From positions 37,297 to 61,493 of the forward strand of contig NW_014577823.1 of assembly GCF_000485595.1 (NCBI RefSeq): DNA of 24,197 nt. The letters run 5' to 3'. Position 1 is the first letter of the stretch. Each line of letters opens with the position of its first letter. The notes below the pieces were generated by a model. It saw only the letters and a program-made list of their open reading frames with translations, was not told where the DNA came from and did no database searches. Shown piece by piece: positions 1 to 9,523 of this stretch. The stretch comes from Priapulus caudatus. Lineage: Eukaryota; Priapulida; Priapulimorpha; Priapulimorphida; Priapulidae. The position numbers and the translations under genes are program-made.

Positions 1-95
1 TAGCAGCAGCATCAGGCAGTTAGGCAGAGTGCGCAATTAGTAGTAGGCAGCGTAAGTATAGAAGCAGCAGCGGTGGCGAGCGCAGTCAGTCAGGC

Positions 96-233
<138 letters not shown>

Positions 234-892
234 TATTGCCTTCTCTCCACTGCGGAATGACAAGGAATAGGTGAGAGGAATGCAGTATGTGTATATGCGA
301 GTCATTCCCAGTATGTATATTGATATATATATAGTCTTATTCGCGCGTAGAGTGTACATGTAATGCGGTACTCATGTATACATGTGTTATAGTGGTGTAG
401 CCACATATTTATAATGCTGTAGTATGTTGCTGTAGGTATTGTTAGCTTGTTGTAGTAACAGTTACGCGTATTTTTCTATAAGAAAATATATTTAAATGTG
501 ATTCTGTCTGGATAAAGTCTCGCGAGATTCCATTCTGTCCCCTATAGAATTGATCAGTTTAAAGTCAACGAAATATACTGGCAGTCTCGTTATAATATCG
601 CGTTTGTATATCATTGCCCCTAATAAATTTTAGCAAAATAATATATTATTTATAGTAAATTAAGTCAAACGCAACTTAAAGTTGGAGTAACCAATATTTA
701 GGATTTTTTAAAGTAATCACTTTATCACTTAAAACCTGTGTAAAATTATGTCGCCCATCGGTCAGTTTTACCTGCAATAGAGCAGTCAAAGGCAGAGTTA
801 GGTCAGGGAATACAGTTGAAACAGACACGTCAAATAAAATAATGTCAGCGGCAACGACAATGACGATTTAAGTGGCGGTAATTATGGCAGTG
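234..892. other. AT-rich non-coding stretch, no gene seen
   Basis: Unique-looking AT-rich sequence between two microsatellites. I see no reading frame of non-trivial composition, no RNA gene and no transposon terminus. It is probably intergenic or intronic. Confidence 0.6.
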
Positions 893-895
893 ACA

Positions 896-944
<49 letters not shown>

Positions 945-1019
945 CGATGATGATGATGATGATGACAACGATAGCGACAATGGCAACGGCAATTGTAGCA
1001 TTTACAACGACGACGACGA

Positions 1020-1061
<42 letters not shown>

Positions 1062-1145
1062 CGATGACGACGATGATGATGATGATGATGAGGACGATAG
1101 CGACAATGGCAACGGCAATTGTGACATTTACAACGACGACGACGA

Positions 1146-1187
<42 letters not shown>

Positions 1188-1229
1188 CGACGACGACGAC
1201 GATGACGATGACGACGACAACGATGATGT
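893..1229. repeat. (GAC/GAT)n trinucleotide array with a 126-bp higher-order duplication
   Basis: Runs of GAC and GAT triplets are interrupted twice by the same non-repetitive spacer, containing GATAGCGACAATGGCAACGG, once near 970 and again near 1096. The two copies are offset by about 126 bases. The long open frames here are a by-product of the triplet period and encode poly-Thr/Met or poly-Val. Confidence 0.93.
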
Positions 1230-1436
1230 TAAGGACAGTGCTGACGCATGAAGACACCGTGTTAACAGACGTGATTGATGACGGCCGTCCGCTGCTATCG
1301 GTTACCCATTACACGGGTAGGTCCGGTTATATACCACGACGATACGTGCACGTATTCTCACTGAGAAACTTCAACATCGCAGCAGTAAAACCTTGGAATA
1401 ATAACCTCCCCCCCACCCCCCATCTACACTGTTTTC

Positions 1437-1740
1437 ATTTGCTCGAAGCAATCCCTTTGTTTTCACTTGCTCGAAGCGATCCCGTTGTTTTCTTTTGTTC
1501 GAAGCAACCTTTGCGTGTTCTCTTGTTCGAATCGACCTTTGCGTGTTCTCTTGTTCGAAGCGACCTTTGCGTGTTCTCTTGTTCGAAGCGACCTTTGTGT
1601 GTTCTCTTGTTCGAAGCGACCTTTGCGTGTTCTCTTGTTCGAAGCGACCTTTGTGTGTTCTCTTGTTCGAAGCAACCTTTGCGTGGTCTCTTGCTCGAAG
1701 CGAATTTGTGTGTTCTCTTGCTCGAAGCAATCCTTGTTTT
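1437..1740. repeat. 28-bp minisatellite with a TTCGAA core
   Basis: About eleven head-to-tail copies of a unit of about 28 bases containing TTGTTCGAAGCGACC followed by TTTGCGTGTTCTC. The palindrome TTCGAA (CTCGAA in outer copies) recurs once per unit. The unit is not a multiple of three, so translations rotate through frames, arguing against coding use. The outermost copies are the most diverged. Confidence 0.92.
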
Positions 1741-1929
1741 TTATCACATCGCACCGAGTCTAAGCATTACGCTGTAGTATTATAATTACTAGTAATAAAA
1801 AGTGTAAAATAAATCGACCAAATTTCATTAAACTAAATTGAATTAAATTGAATTGAATTCTACCGCATACCCACCGCAACCAAAACTCGCTCAGTCCCGT
1901 GCTTGCTACTAGATGGCGTGACGGTCGCT

Positions 1930-1949
1930 ACCATTCTCTCTCTTGCAGG
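1930..1949 (+). promoter_or_regulatory. Splice acceptor immediately upstream of the gene A start codon
   Basis: A pyrimidine run, CCATTCTCTCTCTTGCAG, ends at 1948 and is followed by GATG, with the ATG at 1950. This is a strong 3' splice site. Gene A therefore probably has at least one upstream non-coding exon, which I could not locate. The same layout (acceptor, one base, ATG, signal peptide) occurs in gene B. Confidence 0.7.
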
Positions 1950-4900
1950 ATGCTGCTTCTACTGTTGCTGCTGGGCTGCACCGCGGACTTGGCGCTCGGT
2001 CAGGGACCGGGTGGCGGCGGCGGTGGCGCTCAGTCTGTACAGCAGCAGAGTGCGAAGGAATCACGCGTCATCAATTCCGCGCTGAGTCGCATCTCCAGCC
2101 TCTCTCAGTCGCCGCAGTTCAGCAGCCTCGCCGGAACCGGATTCGGACGTCGGCAGCCGACCCGCCAGCAGGCGCCGACACCGCAGTTGCTCCCGCCGCA
2201 ATTCACCGCCCGCGGCCCTCGAGCGGGACCTCCCCGCGAGCGCCCCCCGGCGGCCGGCGGCGGTGGCGCCACCACGGGCGGGTCGCCGTTTAGCGGCGAC
2301 TTCTTCACGCAGACGCTTCTGAAGGGAGCCGGACTCGCCGGCTTCGACAATCTGGACACGACAGACACGGGCGGCTCCGTGTTCCAGGGTGTGACGTCGC
2401 TGGAGCAGACGCGAGCGACCATCGACGCCAACATCGCGAGCCGACGCGCTGCCGCCATCGCCGAGGCGCGTCGCCGAGCCGAGGAGGCCGCCAGACAGCG
2501 CGCGATAAAGGAGGCACGGCAGAGAGCCGAGGCAGAGGCGAGAAGACGCGCGGCGGAAGCGGCGCAAAGGCGCGCGGCCGAGGAGGCGAGGCGGCAGGCG
2601 ATAGAGAATGGGAGAAGACGAGCGACGGAGGCGGCGCAGAGGAGGCAGTCGGCGGCTGGGCGGAGGAGGTTCGAAGAGGAAGCTCAGCAAGCGGCCGCCG
2701 AGGAGGAGGCGCGCCGCAGCGGGAGAAGCGACCCGGGCCAGCAGTTCCTCCAACAACAACTCCTCAGGGAATTCCTCAGCGAGGCGACCGACACCCCTCC
2801 TCCGAGCGATCGCCGAGAGTCGATAAACCCGCGCACCTTCAACTTCGAGAAGTGGCTGGCGGGTTCCTTCGGTCGTCGCGCTTCCAACGTCGGCGCCGAG
2901 CGTCCTCGGTCCCCTCCAAGCTCGCGTCGGGTCGGGCAGCCTAGCATCATCCGCGCACGTGTTGTCGACAGAGGCCGACAACCGACGCGACAACAAGCGG
3001 CCGCGTTCCAGCCGCCGCGCAGTCTCGTCGACGTGTTTCCCGATCGGCTCGTTGGAGGGCGCCAGCAGCGGGGCGGCGTGAACAGCAGACTAAGGGACGG
3101 AGTCGCGCAGCTGGTGAGCAATCAAGTGCCGCAGCAGCAGCCGCTGATTCGAGATGCGCAGGAGGCTGCGCAGATCGACAGAATTCGACAGCAACAGCTC
3201 GATCCAAGGCAACAACAGCTACCTCGGCAACAACAACAACAACAACAACAACAAGATATACTTCAGCAACAGCAACGACAGCAACAACAACGAGAGATAC
3301 TTCGGCAACATCAACAAGAGCAACAACAGCCACAACAACGAGAGACACTTCGGCAACAGCAACAACAACAAGCACAGCAACGGATACTTCGCGAACAGCA
3401 ACAACAACAACAACAGCTGGCTGCAAGGCAACAACAAGAACAACAGCAGCTGGCTGCAAGGCAACAACAACAACAACAACAACAACAACAACTGGCTGCG
3501 AGGCAACAACAGATAGATCCACGACAACAACAAGTGGTTAGACAACAGCAACCGGTGGGTCCAAGGCAGCAACAGACGGCAAGACGACAACAGCTGGCAG
3601 CAAGACAACAGAGCGCGCAGTCAGCATCCCAGCCTAACCTCGCCCCACCCACGCCAAGCCAACGCGGATCCCAAAGAGGAACACAAAGGACAACACAAAG
3701 GGCATCACAGAGAGGACCCCAAAGGGGCCAGCAAAGAGGACCACAACGGAGAGCACAGAGGATAGCGCAAAGAGGAGCGCAACGGGGAGGAGCCCAGCGT
3801 AGAACTCAGACCTCTCGGCAGGTTAACCAAAGACAGCAGAGGTCACGCGCGGCCACACGACCCACCGACGTACCACCGCCGCCAGCTGGCAACAGAAGGG
3901 GCACACAGCGCGGACTGCAAAGAACGCAACCGGTAACGAGAACAGAACAGCAGGTTAACAGACGCCAACGGGGACCAGCTACGCAGCCTACCGCCGGACC
4001 GCCGCCACCACGCGGTAATCAACGGGGGCTGCCATCGTTCCTGCCCGAAAACCTTCCGTCCCCGCTTCCCCCGAAGCTACGCTCGACACCGTCCGTGCAG
4101 CCGCGTGTTCGACCCCCACAGCCACAGCCACCACAACCACAGCCACAGCCACCACAACCACAGCCACAGCCACCACGACCACAGCCACAGCCACAGACAC
4201 GGCCACGACCACAGCCACAGCCGCAGACACAGCCACAACCACAGCCACAGCCACAGCCACAGCTACAACTACAACCACAGCCAGCCGGCGGAGAATATTA
4301 CATCGTCACCTCGCGTGACGGCAAGACGTTCCTTCAGCCAGTACAGACCGTGCAGCAACCCGTCGTCAAGCAACCGGAAGAGGTCGGCTACATCCTCACT
4401 CGTAACGAGCGCGGGCAGTCGGTGCTGGAGCGTGTGAACATCGCCAGCGTCACACAGGCACCAGCGCCCCCTATCCAGTACTACATCGAAGCGAGCCGCG
4501 CTGCCGAGCAGTCGCCGTCGCAGCCCCTCTCTCAGCGCCTCTTGGAGGAGCGCCGACGCGCGTTCCCGTCGGCTCTGCCGACCCGGCAGACGACGCCGAC
4601 GCGAGAAATCACGCCGGACCGCGAGCAAGAGCGGACAGAGTCCTCTGGCGTGCGGCCAGCGCCATCTGGCGTGCGAACCCAGCCGACGGCGTCCTCTTCG
4701 AAGCATCCGCAGGAACCTCCTGGGCGTCTCTTTGAGACGGTGGCGACCCGACGGTCTTCCGCTGTCAAAGAAGAAGAAGAAGAAGAAGAAGAAGACGTAG
4801 AGCCAAACGTTCCCGTGCGCCGACCTAGCATAGGCAGAGCGGACATCATTCAACCGGACATTGGTAGACGCGATGCTGTGACTTCGCTGGGAACATCACT

Positions 4901-5405
4901 GACCGCTCCGACCACCGATGCCACCACCGCCGCGCGGGAGTCACTCAGTAGAGGGCAGCAACAGCGGCAGCAAGCGCAGGCAGACCGAAGCAGCGCAGGA
5001 ACGACAGTTGAGACTATTCCCATGCCAACAGAGCAAACGTCAGGCAATGACAGACCAGTATCTCACAGCCCCACGGTGCCCTCTGACCCCACGGTGCGCT
5101 CTGATCCCACGTCGACCTCTGACCCCACGGTGACCTTCAACCCCACAGTGCCCCCCTACCAACCGACAGAGCAAAAGAGTCCGGAGTTGGCGGGACATGC
5201 AATTCTTCAGCCATCAGAGCAAACTTCAGGCGAGGACAGGCGAGTACCCATCGACCCCACACTGCCCTCTGACCCCGCAGTGTCTCCCGACCCCACCATA
5301 CCCGATGACTATACCGTTCCAGATAACATCGCTGCGATTGCGAAGGCCGTGAGTAAGAACAGCGGATATTACGTACTCATAGTCGGTCCGAAGGTGATAG
5401 AGTAA
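1950..5405 (+). CDS. Gene A: secreted, cysteine-free Gln/Arg/Pro-rich low-complexity protein
   Basis: This is an intact 1151-residue frame ending in TAA. The frame continues open upstream to a GTG at 1899, but the ATG at 1950 is preferred because it follows a splice acceptor and opens on a leucine-rich signal peptide (residues 1-17, ending ADLALG). Regions in order are: a Gly run (20-26); an Arg/Ala/Glu helical or coiled-coil segment (about 156-258); a Gln-rich segment with LAARQQQ repeats (about 394-557); QRG repeats (570-617); two PPPPxGNxRG motifs (640-694); a Pro-Gln repeat (721-779); two Tyr-led motifs, YYIVTSRDG and GYILTRNERG, then YYIEAS (782-850); a Glu run (941-950); a duplicated 62-residue DPT-rich unit (from about 1026 and 1088); and a hydrophobic end, GYYVLIVGPKV. 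The mature chain has no cysteine and one Trp, so disulfides are excluded. I recognise no family; an extracellular matrix, cuticle, silk or adhesive role is inference. Confidence 0.85.
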   Translation: MLLLLLLLGCTADLALGQGPGGGGGGAQSVQQQSAKESRVINSALSRISSLSQSPQFSSLAGTGFGRRQPTRQQAPTPQLLPPQFTARGPRAGPPRERPPAAGGGGATTGGSPFSGDFFTQTLLKGAGLAGFDNLDTTDTGGSVFQGVTSLEQTRATIDANIASRRAAAIAEARRRAEEAARQRAIKEARQRAEAEARRRAAEAAQRRAAEEARRQAIENGRRRATEAAQRRQSAAGRRRFEEEAQQAAAEEEARRSGRSDPGQQFLQQQLLREFLSEATDTPPPSDRRESINPRTFNFEKWLAGSFGRRASNVGAERPRSPPSSRRVGQPSIIRARVVDRGRQPTRQQAAAFQPPRSLVDVFPDRLVGGRQQRGGVNSRLRDGVAQLVSNQVPQQQPLIRDAQEAAQIDRIRQQQLDPRQQQLPRQQQQQQQQQDILQQQQRQQQQREILRQHQQEQQQPQQRETLRQQQQQQAQQRILREQQQQQQQLAARQQQEQQQLAARQQQQQQQQQQLAARQQQIDPRQQQVVRQQQPVGPRQQQTARRQQLAARQQSAQSASQPNLAPPTPSQRGSQRGTQRTTQRASQRGPQRGQQRGPQRRAQRIAQRGAQRGGAQRRTQTSRQVNQRQQRSRAATRPTDVPPPPAGNRRGTQRGLQRTQPVTRTEQQVNRRQRGPATQPTAGPPPPRGNQRGLPSFLPENLPSPLPPKLRSTPSVQPRVRPPQPQPPQPQPQPPQPQPQPPRPQPQPQTRPRPQPQPQTQPQPQPQPQPQLQLQPQPAGGEYYIVTSRDGKTFLQPVQTVQQPVVKQPEEVGYILTRNERGQSVLERVNIASVTQAPAPPIQYYIEASRAAEQSPSQPLSQRLLEERRRAFPSALPTRQTTPTREITPDREQERTESSGVRPAPSGVRTQPTASSSKHPQEPPGRLFETVATRRSSAVKEEEEEEEEDVEPNVPVRRPSIGRADIIQPDIGRRDAVTSLGTSLTAPTTDATTAARESLSRGQQQRQQAQADRSSAGTTVETIPMPTEQTSGNDRPVSHSPTVPSDPTVRSDPTSTSDPTVTFNPTVPPYQPTEQKSPELAGHAILQPSEQTSGEDRRVPIDPTLPSDPAVSPDPTIPDDYTVPDNIAAIAKAVSKNSGYYVLIVGPKVIE

Positions 5406-5720
5406 TAGCAGTAATGTAATGTAGTAATGTATGTAAGTAATGTAGCTGTAAAGCTGCGATGCAATGTTGGTGGGATGCATCAAGCATGTCAATCCACGAA
5501 CACAGTGATTCATATATGATAATTGTATGCGTCTAGGTTAATTGTAAAGCTTTTTCACTCTAATGTCTGTGTCGGCCAGTCACGCGGGGTTTTTTGTCTA
5601 GTGATTTTCTTAGTGGCCAGACGTGCCTACCGAAATTTGAAGTTCTTTGAGCACTTGAAGTTTGAACTGACTTTGAATTACCGTTGTAAGCATAATAAAG
5701 TGCCAGTTTTGTCCATCTGA
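5406..5720 (+). other. Gene A 3' UTR with AATAAA polyadenylation signal
   Basis: The stop codon is followed by TAATG-rich sequence and then AATAAA at 5694-5699 with a T-rich stretch (AGTTTTGTCC) just downstream. The same signal is kept in copy A' at 15379-15384, supporting its function. The TAGTAATG at 5422-5429 is the uninterrupted counterpart of the hAT target site in A'. Confidence 0.7.
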
Positions 5721-5869
5721 ATCTGATTGGCTTTGGTGAGTTTGCTTAAAATCGCAAAAGGAATGTTTTTCGTCTTAAATACACGCCACTCATACGCTCC
5801 GTCGCGTTTTGCGCTTTGTAGCGGATACGCGCACAGAGGAAAGACACAGGGAGGCAAATAATGAGGGAG

Positions 5870-5884
5870 AGTGTAAGAGAGAGA

Positions 5885-5935
<51 letters not shown>

Positions 5936-6096
5936 GCACGAGAGAGAGAGGAGAGGAGAGAGTGAGAGAGAGAGAGAGAGCAGAGAGAAGAGGAGATGCA
6001 GTTGAGATAGAGAGACAGAAGAGAGTGAGAGAGATGAGAGAGAGAATGAGAGAGAGAGGAGAGAGAGAGAGGAGAGAGAGAGAGAGACAGAGATAG
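5870..6096. repeat. (GA)n-rich tract
   Basis: About 225 bases dominated by GA/GAGAG with a GCGCGCGC interruption near 5886. Related sequence at 15560-15686 in the duplicated copy marks the point where homology jumps from A to B. Confidence 0.93.
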
Positions 6097-6286
6097 AGGC
6101 GTGTGCATGAGAGATTTATGTGCGTCGTGTGACGTGCCTTGACGTGTCTTTAGTTCGAGGTTCGAGCGAACGCCTTGCGTTGCGTGCCCAAGCTGTGGTC
6201 CGGTGGGAGGCGGCGGGCCCCTGCGAGCTACAGTCCATCTATACCTTCACTACGCGTGCTAATATCACAAGGATCCTGCATCTTTT

Positions 6287-6556
6287 CTCTCACATGTAGA
6301 TATCTCTCACCTAAAGATATCTCTCACCAGTAGATATCTCTCACCTGAAGATATCTCTAACCTGTAGATATCTCTCACCTGTAGATATCTTTCACCTGTA
6401 GATATCTCTCGCCTGAAGATATCTTTCACTTGTAGATATCTCTCACCTGTAGATATCTCTCACCTGAAGATATCTTTCACTTGTAGATATCTCTCACCTG
6501 TAGATATCTCTCACCTGAAGATAAAATTTACCTGTAGATATCTCTCAGCTGTAGAC
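6287..6556. repeat. 17-bp minisatellite with a GATATC core
   Basis: About fifteen to sixteen tandem units of roughly 17 bases, consensus TAGATATCTCTCACCTG. Variants alternate GTAGATATC and GAAGATATC and CTCTC versus CTTTC. A GATATC palindrome lies in almost every unit. The variant pattern suggests blocks of two or three units were themselves duplicated (for example about 6410-6460 and 6465-6510). Confidence 0.92.
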
Positions 6557-7080
6557 GCATCTGTGTTAACATACGTCGCTTGTTATGAGCAGACGATACA
6601 CACGCATCAGCGGACGAGTTGACGACGTTAGCAGTATATACAGGCAGTCTGTATCTTCTCGGGTAGAGGCCACGCGAGGCCCTCGGCTCTAATTATTTTT
6701 CACTCGACGTCAACACGCGCGCACGCACCAGCACCGTTTAGCACGCACGCATCATGCTGGTACTGGTTGCGATCAGGGGCAACCGTCGGCATTGTCCGCG
6801 CGCCGCGGCAGAGAGACATCCTGTTGGGGCGCAAGTGCAACTCCGTTACATTTTCTCATCTACTTTTCTATCGTCATCTTATATCTATGTGCGGCGTGTC
6901 GCCGTGTTGCCCCCCCTGCCGTATGTCTGTGTGTGTGTGTGTGCGTGCCGTGCGTGTGTGTGTGTGTGAAAAGATGCGACCTACATATAGCACATGGGTT
7001 CTTCAATGAACAAAGATAATGATAACGGACGTGCGCAAGGCGTACAGATGGTTACTGCTGGAACATCAACTCATTGCGTC
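6557..7080. other. Non-coding stretch with short GT and GC patches
   Basis: It contains a short (GT)n near 6927-6968 and CACGCACG-type sequence near 6712-6750. Short frames here are Cys/Val-rich and unconvincing. I see no gene. Confidence 0.5.
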
Positions 7081-7136
7081 ATGCATCATCATCATCTATC
7101 ATCATCAATCATGCATCATCATCATCATCATCAATC
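7081..7136. repeat. (CAT)n trinucleotide tract
   Basis: Two runs of CAT triplets separated by CTATCATCATCAATCATG, followed by CAG/CAA triplets to about 7180. An open frame through it reads as poly-His then poly-Ala. I treat it as repeat-derived. Confidence 0.85.
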
Positions 7137-7285
7137 ACAAGCAGCAGCAGCAATAGCAGCAGCAACAACAAAAAACAACAACCGCAACAGCTATCTTCTA
7201 CTCTTTAACGTCTTGTCCGTGTCGTACAATCGATGCTTCACCGTTACGTTATAACATCTTCACGTTAACTACCAACGATTTCGAC

Positions 7286-7311
7286 GCGATGGCCATTTTG
7301 GCCAGATTTCG
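7286..7311. promoter_or_regulatory. Inverted repeat containing a YY1-like GCCATTTTG
   Basis: The sequence ATGGCCATTTTGGCCA contains GGCC...GGCC arms and matches the YY1-type core GCCATnTTG. It lies about 60 bases upstream of the first ATGACGTCAT site in a GC-richer patch. Function is inferred from the motif only. Confidence 0.3.
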
Positions 7312-7368
7312 TGTCCGCGCCACGACATCAGCACTATTTCGGAGCATATTTGCGTGCGAGCGCGAAGA

Positions 7369-7424
7369 ATGACGTCATGGCCAAAAACGGCAGCATGTCA
7401 TTGCCCGACCCCCGATGACGTCAT
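7369..7424. promoter_or_regulatory. Two perfect ATGACGTCAT (CRE/ATF-like) sites
   Basis: The ten-base palindrome ATGACGTCAT occurs at 7369-7378 and again at 7415-7424, 46 bases apart. This is the full-site consensus for CREB/ATF-type bZIP factors. No clear gene start is visible next to it, so the target is unknown. It could be a distal element for gene A or B. Confidence 0.45.
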
Positions 7425-7677
7425 CCAACGGTTGCAAAAGCTCGCGCTTGAAAACGACTCGTGGTGCGGCCGTGGCGCCACGTAGCGGCGTTTCTCGTGA
7501 CCTTGAGGTAGTTTGCTCGTGAGTGTCTCACGATCCCTGAGGTAACGGTGTTTGGTTTGATAGTTAGCTAGGCAACGAGCAGCGGGGACTGTCAAGTGTC
7601 ATTATAGCGTACATACCGTACGTAACACGCGACGTAGCGCGACAACTGTAGCACAAGTAGCCTGTGAAGTAGAGAAA

Positions 7678-7910
7678 CCGAGAGAGAGAGAGAGAGAGAG
7701 AGAGAGTAGGAAAAAGAGGGAAAGCAAAAGGGAGTAAGAGAGATAATGAATAAAAAAGGGAGAGAGAGAGAGAGTGAAAAGTGAGACCGAGTAATAGCGA
7801 GAGAGAGTGGCCGAGTGAGAGGGGAGAGAGAGTGACAGATAGAGAGTCTAAGAGAGCGAGCGAGAGAGAAGCGAGTGAACGAGTGTTAGAGAGAAAGACC
7901 CACACAGTGA
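7678..7910. repeat. Imperfect (GA)n-rich stretch
   Basis: Purine-rich sequence on the + strand with a clean (GA) run at about 7681-7706 and increasingly interrupted GAGA further on. Frames through it encode Arg/Glu or Ser/Leu alternation and are artefacts. Confidence 0.85.
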
Positions 7911-8189
7911 CACAGAGACGGTTGAAATATGCAGAAAGACAAGGAGATCTATTTCAGCAGTGTCTAATAGAGTAGACAAAGAACGATGCGGACGGTCTGC
8001 AAAGGTGACCTTCATGGAAACGATTAACATGACATAATCATCTGACATGACTCGTCATAGTGAAGGGACGTGTGTCTCACGACTGGTTAGATAGCGCTTA
8101 AATGTTCCTCCTAATAGCGCTTACCTATGAAAAAAGGATGCCTGCTCAGAAACTCTTTAGATGAACAATGATGAAGAATGGCAATGCTT

Positions 8190-8372
8190 GCTGAAACAAT
8201 GCACGCTCACGATGAAACAATGCACGTGGACAATAAAACAATGCACATAAACAATAAACAATTCACATAAACGATAAACAATGCCCATAAACAATAAACA
8301 ATGCACGTAAACAATAAACAATGCAAGTAAACGATAAACAATGCACGTAAACGATTAAACAATACACGTGTA
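8190..8372. repeat. 20-bp AT-rich minisatellite (ACAATGCACGTAAAC unit)
   Basis: About eight to nine tandem units close to AATAAACAATGCACGTAAAC. Substitutions are common at CACGTA (CACATA, CAAGTA, CCCATA). The unit carries ACAAT, the core bound by SOX-type HMG proteins, and ACGT. No protein-coding signal is present. Confidence 0.88.
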
Positions 8373-8710
8373 CGACGTCGGCTGCTATTAGCCTGGACTA
8401 CACCGGAGGCCCGTTGTCATTAACAAAATTAGTCTGAACATTAGTCTTAACATTAGCTTTGTCTCGTATACTGTTGACAGAAACATCGTAAAGATACTTG
8501 TTGTTCATAGGCAGTGTGTAGAGGTCTGCAAACAGATGCTATCACGCGACAGGAAATCTCCACGCGAAATCTCCAGATCCTTTCCTACTTCGGCCGAGAT
8601 AGGCGATACAGTGGTGCCATCTAACGAAGCGTTTAGACGTGTATATGTGCTAGCGTGAATTAGGGTTCGCTGGAGTCATGTTGGCATCTAATTGTTGTTT
8701 ATTTAGTTGT

Positions 8711-8736
8711 TTTTGTTGTTGTCGTTGTCGTTGTTT

Positions 8737-8824
<88 letters not shown>

Positions 8825-8838
8825 CGTTGTTGTTGTTA
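8711..8838. repeat. (TTG)n trinucleotide tract
   Basis: More than thirty near-perfect TTG triplets with a few TCG interruptions. The tract lies just beyond the predicted 3' end of gene B (minus strand). Poly-Cys and poly-Asn frames through it are artefacts. Confidence 0.95.
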
Positions 8839-8907
8839 TTTCTCAATAATGAAGACAGCTGAATCATGGACATGCGAAAAGACAATGGATTTACGTTTTA
8901 TCATAGC

Positions 8908-8913
8908 TTTATT
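8908..8913 (-). terminator. Candidate polyadenylation signal of gene B (AATAAA)
   Basis: On the minus strand the sequence reads AATAAA at 8913-8908, about 610 bases beyond the gene B stop at 9524. It is the first such hexamer I found downstream of that stop. It would give a 3' UTR of about 630 bases. Confidence 0.4.
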
Positions 8914-9523
8914 ACACTACAATGATTAATATACATATAATTTACGATACGATACAAGATATATAACATAAATGATGGCCTCGCTTTGTCACAATTGCTT
9001 ATCACGTGTAGTTCAAAGGTCATCGGAATCTGACGTTCTCGGGTGTCTTCTAAAGATCTAACAACCCGGTTAGTTCACTTAAAGGTACGTTCCGTGGTTC
9101 ACTCACTTCCAGCTGAGTGTGTTACTCTGTTCAGTTCTGTCAGTCTGTTCTCTGATTGGTTTCTCGGGATACGAAAGCGTTACATTAACGTTATACGTGC
9201 GAATTAGAGATAGATCTAGAGCCAATAATAGCATTAGCCAATATAGAGAGAGGGAGAGACAGAACATCTACCCGATTTAAATCAGAATAGCAAATGTTGC
9301 AAAATTTTACTTCACAGAGGAACAGCTCAGTCGACGATGCGTGGGTGTACTACATACAGGAAGGCGCGCGTTACTTCTTCTAGTACTATATATAATAAGT
9401 ACTATATAGTTGCTTTTCCTACTCTCTGTCATCGTTATTCTGTGTTGGTCGTGTCTTGTCAAAGGCGCTCCAGGTACGCAGAAACGTACACATGGATCCG
9501 TGGTCCGCCAATCAGAATGATGT

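Noticed and set aside
1437-1740. CRISPR array
   Set aside because: Units are contiguous with no unique spacers, and the context is eukaryotic. The same applies to the 17-bp and 20-bp arrays.
868-1777. Long Thr/Met and Val/Ile frames in the GAC array and the 28-bp minisatellite
   Set aside because: Repeat-driven composition on both strands; the 28-base period rotates the frame; no splice or start context.
1889-1896. TCAGTC initiator as the gene A transcription start
   Set aside because: Too close to the acceptor at 1948 to leave room for an exon and intron, and no TATA box about 30 bases upstream.
1899-1949. Upstream GTG start for gene A
   Set aside because: Non-ATG start; it would put residues before a signal peptide that begins right after a splice acceptor at 1948.
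2061-2996. 311-codon minus-strand frame opposite gene A
   Set aside because: Antisense shadow of GC-rich coding sequence; Arg/Leu-rich with no start or domain features.
6994-7254. His-rich 86-codon frame
   Set aside because: It is the (CAT)n and CAG/CAA tract in one frame; no signal peptide, splice context or homology recognised.
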